From contig NZ_JAEUAX010000005.1 of assembly GCF_019511645.1 (NCBI RefSeq), positions 1 through 64,000 on the forward strand: a stretch of DNA of 64,000 bases, given 5' to 3'. The translations under genes were made by a program, and so were the position numbers. The notes below the pieces were generated by a model that had not been told where the DNA came from, made no database searches, and worked only from the letters and a program-made list of their open reading frames with translations. Below are positions 60,443 to 64,000 of the stretch, in pieces; positions within the stretch are counted from its first letter, which is position 1, and each line of letters starts with the position of its first letter. The stretch is from Microbacterium ureisolvens (GTDB lineage: Bacteria; Actinomycetota; Actinomycetes; Actinomycetales; Microbacteriaceae).

Positions 60443-61741
60443 GTGACATCTTCGCACCGCCCGCCTGAGCTGGTGGTCGAGACCCGCGAGATCGAGCACG
60501 TCGACGACCTCCTCGCCTACGCCTCACCTGACGAGCCTCTCGCCTGGCTGCGCCGCGGCGACGGCATCGTCGGCATCGGCCAGCTGGGCGGGTACGAGCG
60601 CGGACCCCACTCCGCCCCGGGCATCGATCCGGCCACCCTGCCGTCGGCGGCGGAGACCTGGCGTCAGATCGCCGCGACCGCGGAGGTCGACGACCCCGTC
60701 GGGCTCCCGGGAACCGGCCTGGTCGCGTTCGGCGCGCTGGCCTTCGACGAGAGGTCGTCGGCCACGAGCCGCCTCGTGATCCCGCAGGCGGTGGTCGGCC
60801 GCCATCGCGGACGCTCGTGGATCACCCGCATCCGCCGCATCGCGGCCGAGATCGACGACGCCGTCGTGGAGCCCAGGCCGTACGGCCCGTACTGGTCGGC
60901 CACGCTCGGTCCGGGCACCCTCGATCCCGCCGGGTACCAGGCCGCAGTGCGCGAGGCCGTGGCCGCGATCGTGCGCGGTGAGCTCGAGAAGGTCGTCCTC
61001 GCACGCGACCTCGTGGGCACCATCCCCGTCGGCGCCGACCTGCGCCGCCTCGTCCGAGCCCTCGCCGACGACTACCCCGACACCTGGACCTTCGCGGTCG
61101 ACGGACTCATCGGCGCGAGCCCCGAGACCCTGGTGACAGCCTCCCGCGGCGTCGTGACCGCGCGGGTGCTCGCCGGGACGATCCCGCGCGGAACCGACGC
61201 GCACGACGACACCGAGGCATCCACCGCCCTCGCGCACAGCACCAAAGACCTCGACGAGCACCGCTACGCCGTGCAGAGCGTGCTCGCGACGCTGCGCCCG
61301 CATGTCAGCCACCTGCGCGCCGACCCCGAGCCGTTCACGCTGAAGCTCCCGAACCTGTGGCACCTCGCGACGGACGTCGCGGGTGACCTCGCCGACCACG
61401 CGTCGGCCCTCGATCTGGTCGCCGCGCTGCACCCCACCGCAGCGGTGGCGGGGACGCCGACGGCCGCCGCACTCGAGCTGATCCACCGGCTGGAGCCGTT
61501 CGACCGGGGCCGCTACGCCGGTCCGGTGGGCTGGGTCGACGGCGACGGGAACGGCGAGTGGGCGATCGCTCTGCGCTGCGCGCAGATCGGCGGGCCGCCG
61601 CCGCGCAACGTCGCTGCGTACAGCGCGACGATCCCGGTCGTCGCCCACGCGGGAGCCGGGATCGTCGCCCAGAGCAACCCCGACAAGGAGCTGCTCGAGA
61701 CCCGGGTGAAGTTCCGACCGATCGTCGACGCGCTGGCGTGA
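60443..61741 (+). CDS. menF: Isochorismate synthase (MenF)
   Basis: The 432-residue enzyme has chorismate-binding motifs: GELEKVVLARDLVG, DGLIGASPETLV, RVLAGTIPRGTDAHDD, KDLDEHRYAVQSVL, LHPTAAVAGTPTAAALELI and a C-terminal AGAGIVAQSNPDKELLETRV. It converts chorismate to isochorismate. With the MenG/UbiE and polyprenyl synthase genes nearby, menaquinone rather than siderophore synthesis is likely. GTG start at 60443. Confidence 0.92.
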   Translation: MTSSHRPPELVVETREIEHVDDLLAYASPDEPLAWLRRGDGIVGIGQLGGYERGPHSAPGIDPATLPSAAETWRQIAATAEVDDPVGLPGTGLVAFGALAFDERSSATSRLVIPQAVVGRHRGRSWITRIRRIAAEIDDAVVEPRPYGPYWSATLGPGTLDPAGYQAAVREAVAAIVRGELEKVVLARDLVGTIPVGADLRRLVRALADDYPDTWTFAVDGLIGASPETLVTASRGVVTARVLAGTIPRGTDAHDDTEASTALAHSTKDLDEHRYAVQSVLATLRPHVSHLRADPEPFTLKLPNLWHLATDVAGDLADHASALDLVAALHPTAAVAGTPTAAALELIHRLEPFDRGRYAGPVGWVDGDGNGEWAIALRCAQIGGPPPRNVAAYSATIPVVAHAGAGIVAQSNPDKELLETRVKFRPIVDALA

Positions 61742-61797
61742 GGCGGCGCCGGGTCGCGATCGCTCGCATCCCTTCGTGCGGATGGGTTGTTGAGGGA

Positions 61798-61824
61798 CCG
61801 GGCGGCGCGCCGCCGCCCGGTTTT
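61798..61824 (+). terminator. Rho-independent terminator after menF
   Basis: CCGGGCGGCG and CGCCGCCCGG form a 10-bp GC stem with loop CGC, followed directly by TTTT. It reaches the stop codon of the converging membrane-protein gene. Confidence 0.88.
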
Positions 61825-62715
61825 CAGGACTTCTTGTCGGGGCTGAAGAGCATGCGGGCGAGAACGAGCATCATGACGGCGAACCCGCCGACGAAGGCGA
61901 GCGGCGCCCACCACCAGCCGACGGTGAAGACGAGCACGGCGATGACGGCGAACGTCACGAGCCAGATGACCGCGGTGTAGATGCCGAAGCGCGCAGCGAC
62001 CTCGGGTTCGCGCTCGAAGCGGTTGGGCGGTTCGCTCGTGCGAGCCTGCCGCGTCCATGCCTTGTGGCGATTCGTCTGGCTCGCACCGAGGAACGCGAAC
62101 AGGATGATCGACGCGATGATCCCGAGCGCCGCGAACACGACGGCCCACACCGGCAGGGAGCCGAACGCCACGAGAGCGGCGAAGCCGAGGCCGAACGCGC
62201 CCAGGAAGGTCGCGAGGGCGAAACCCGCGGCGCGGGACTGCGGCATCGGGTGGTTCGTCGTGGTCTCCTGCGACAGGGAGTCGCCGACCAGGAGCCCGAG
62301 CGCGGTCGATGCGAGACTGAAGAACGCGATCTGCCCGCCGAGCGCGATGGGAACCACGCCCGCGGCGCTGAGGATGCCCAGCGTGATGCCGACCACCGCG
62401 GCGATCGACCACACGACGGCGCGCACGACGAAGCCGGGCTTCGGACGCACGCGGTGGCGCTGCTGCAGAGCGGCATAGCCGTTCGCGTTCGGCCGGGGGC
62501 GCAGCATCCGTCGTCTCGTCGAGAAGGATCCGCACGTCGCCGAGTTCGGCGATCGCCCGCTGCGCGGCGTCGGCCGGCGCCACCCCCGCGGCCTCGAGCT
62601 CGTCGGTGCGGGCGACGAGGTTCGCGCGTACCTCCTCCTTCAGGTCCTGCGCGTCGGGGGTCATGTCGATGCCCTGGAACGCCTCGTCGAGAAGGCGATG
62701 GATGTCGGTGTTCAT
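61824..62715 (-). pseudogene. Permease-prefix-domain membrane protein with an apparent frameshift
   Basis: From the ATG at 62715 one frame gives a permease-prefix domain (MNTDIHRLLDEAFQGIDMTP ... RAIAELGDVRILLDETTDAA). It then loses coherence, while the next frame continues with RPNANGYAALQQRHRVRPKP and five or so membrane segments to 61824. The switch lies at a run of five identical bases (62495-62499); four would restore one 296-residue frame. So this is either a one-base insertion or a sequencing error. Its start overlaps the PadR stop by four bases, the usual PadR/prefix-protein pair. The second half alone can be read from 62507. Confidence 0.7.
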
Positions 62716-63065
62716 TGCTGGCTCTCCTTCACGTCGAGCAGTGAGTCGATGATGCGCCGGGTCGCCGTCCACGCCGCGACGTTGCCGCGGAAGACGGCGC
62801 GGCCCGCGTCGGTGATGCGGTAGTACTTGCGGCGGCCGCCCTGCGACTCGTCGCCCCAGTACGACTCGACGAGCCCGTCCTTCTCGAGGCGGCGGTACGT
62901 GGCGTACAGAGTCGCCTCCTTGATCTCGTGCTCGCCACCGGTCGCTTCGCGGATCGCCTTGTAGATCTCGAAGCCGTACGCGTCGCCGCGCCGCAGCACG
63001 CCGAGCACGATCGTGTCGGTGTGGCCGCGCAGCAGGTCGGCCGCGAACGCGTCGTCCTTTGTCAT
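62712..63065 (-). CDS. PadR-family transcriptional regulator
   Basis: The 117-residue protein has a winged helix (DTIVLGVLRRGDAYGFEIYK, IKEATLYATYRRLEKDGLVE, YWGDESQGGRRKYYRITDAG) characteristic of PadR. It is coupled to the following membrane-protein gene by an ATGA overlap. A palindrome, GTACTGTATCAGATAAAGTAC, just before its start is probably its own operator. Confidence 0.92.
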   Translation of the reverse strand: MTKDDAFAADLLRGHTDTIVLGVLRRGDAYGFEIYKAIREATGGEHEIKEATLYATYRRLEKDGLVESYWGDESQGGRRKYYRITDAGRAVFRGNVAAWTATRRIIDSLLDVKESQQ

Positions 63066-63070
63066 GTCGA

Positions 63071-63091
63071 GTACTGTATCAGATAAAGTAC
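63071..63091. promoter_or_regulatory. Operator-like palindrome before padR
   Basis: GTACTGTATCAGATAAAGTAC has 5-base arms (GTACT / AGTAC) with further partial symmetry and is AT-rich. It lies 6-26 bases upstream of the padR ATG, overlapping a probable -10 region, and fits PadR autoregulation. Confidence 0.65.
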
Positions 63092-63141
63092 CTGTGGGCA
63101 TCAACTACTCTGCGAGCTCGGCCACCCGCCACCGGCACGAT

Positions 63142-63179
63142 GAACGCCTCCCCGTCGAGGGTTCGGCGGGGAGGCGTTC
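63142..63179 (-). terminator. Hairpin after the PPK2 gene
   Basis: GAACGCCTCCCC and GGGGAGGCGTTC form a 12-bp stem with a 14-base loop, 19 bases beyond the PPK2 stop. The T tract is weak. Confidence 0.6.
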
Positions 63180-63197
63180 GGTGTGATCGGCAGCGGG

Positions 63198-64000
63198 TCA
63201 GGTGGCGGCGAGTCGCAGCTTCTCGGCTTCGACGTCGAACGTCGCCTTCGGCCACTGCGGGTCGATGTCCTCGAGCGCCTCGAGCAGCAGGTTCTGGACG
63301 GCGAGGCGGCCGTACCACTTGTGGTCGGCGGGCACGACGAACCACGGCGCGTGCTCGGTCGAGGTGCGCTCGAACACGGTCTGGTACGCCGCCATGTACT
63401 GCGGCCACAGCGCGCGCTCGTCGACGTCGGTCGGGTTGTACTTCCAGTGCTTGTCGAGGCGGTTCAACCGGCGCATCAGGCGCTTCTTCTGCTCGTTCGG
63501 CGAGATGTGCAGCATCACCTTGACGACGCTCGTGCCGGAATCGGTCAGCTGACGCTCGAAGTCGTTGATCGCCGCGTAGCGACGCTCGATCTCCTGCTCC
63601 GGCGCGAGCCGGCGCACCCGGGCGATGAGAACGTCCTCGTAGTGCGAGCGGTCGAAGACGCCGATCATGCCCGAGACGGGAAGGCGCTGCTTCACCCGCC
63701 ACAGGAAGTCGTGCTTCAGCTCCTCCTCCGTGGGCTTCTTGAACGCCGAGAGCACGATGCCCTGCGGGTCCACCGACCCCACGACGTGGCGGATGATGCC
63801 GCCCTTTCCGGCGGAGTCCATCGCCTGCAGCACCAGCAGCACGGATGCGTTCGTCGCGTCCACCCGGCTGCGGGCGTAGAGGCGCTCCTGGTACTCGTCG
63901 AGTTCGGCGGCCCCCGCCTGCAGGTCGTCTGCCGCGTGCGCCTTGTCTTTCTCGTATCCCGGTGTCGAGCGGGTGTCGACGTCGGCGAGGACGAAGCCCT
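63198..64000 (-). CDS. ppk2: PPK2-family polyphosphate kinase, N-terminus beyond window
   Basis: The frame stays open to the right edge; 266 codons plus stop are visible. It contains a Walker A-like VLQAMDSAGKGGIIRHV, Walker B-like GVFDRSHYEDVLIARV and the lid region MLHISPNEQKKRLMRRLN, typical of class I PPK2, which transfers phosphate between polyphosphate and nucleotides. An internal GTG at 63863 is not the start, since the preceding residues (DELQAG-like helix, ELDEYQERLYARSRV) belong to the family. Confidence 0.9.
   Translation of the reverse strand, partial: GFVLADVDTRSTPGYEKDKAHAADDLQAGAAELDEYQERLYARSRVDATNASVLLVLQAMDSAGKGGIIRHVVGSVDPQGIVLSAFKKPTEEELKHDFLWRVKQRLPVSGMIGVFDRSHYEDVLIARVRRLAPEQEIERRYAAINDFERQLTDSGTSVVKVMLHISPNEQKKRLMRRLNRLDKHWKYNPTDVDERALWPQYMAAYQTVFERTSTEHAPWFVVPADHKWYGRLAVQNLLLEALEDIDPQWPKATFDVEAEKLRLAAT

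Overview
The window looks like chromosome of a high-GC actinobacterium, most likely a Microbacteriaceae close to Microbacterium. The evidence is the high GC, GTG/TTG starts, a menaquinone gene group, a DUF3566 protein, a maltodextrin ABC operon and a Pro/Ala-rich M23 peptidase. Identifications were made by reading translations; no database was searched.

Two halves differ sharply. From the left edge to about 38.75 kb is accessory DNA. It opens with the N-terminal part of a tyrosine integrase cut by the window edge. It closes with an excisionase-like gene and a complete tyrosine integrase beside tRNA-Met, whose 3' end is the probable attachment site. In order it carries: a palindrome-bounded inverted repeat element (1.4-1.7 kb); a Trypco1-like protein, AAA+ ATPase and cytoplasmic subtilase (2.0-5.9 kb); an XRE-ImmA/IrrE, PIN and HEPN-like operon (5.9-8.8 kb); operons of Tat-exported, LysM, peptidoglycan-binding and Rv2525c-like proteins (10.4-17.3 kb); a MacAB-like transporter with a lipoprotein and an I36-type inhibitor (17.9-22.6 kb); and a two-component system followed by a class III lanthipeptide synthetase (23.9-28.8 kb). 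Further right are decayed DUF3892 and RHS genes (28.9-29.9 kb), an HTH protein of unknown function, a secreted amidase, a SIR2 protein with a GAF-like C-terminus and a small partner (32.7-34.6 kb), an AbiE toxin-antitoxin pair and an XRE regulator.

From about 38.76 kb to the right edge is conserved chromosome: tRNA-Met, tRNA-Thr, M23 peptidase, inositol monophosphatase, a CrtI-like oxidoreductase, a membrane protein, tRNA-Tyr, a PfkB kinase and an FBP-type zinc protein. Next come the maltodextrin operon with a GH13 enzyme, YajQ, a MalY/PatB aminotransferase, an alpha/beta hydrolase and a ferredoxin-NADP reductase. The menaquinone group follows (polyprenyl diphosphate synthase, MenG/UbiE, isochorismate synthase), then a PadR regulator with a frameshifted permease-prefix protein, and a PPK2 kinase cut by the right edge.

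The most notable items are a 39-residue class III lanthipeptide precursor overlapping the 3' end of its synthetase gene, with two labionin-type Ser-x2-Ser-x2-3-Cys motifs and an LLSLQSLD leader motif, and the cluster of candidate conflict systems. Among the latter the SIR2-GAF-like protein and the ImmA/IrrE-PIN-HEPN operon look least like well-described systems.
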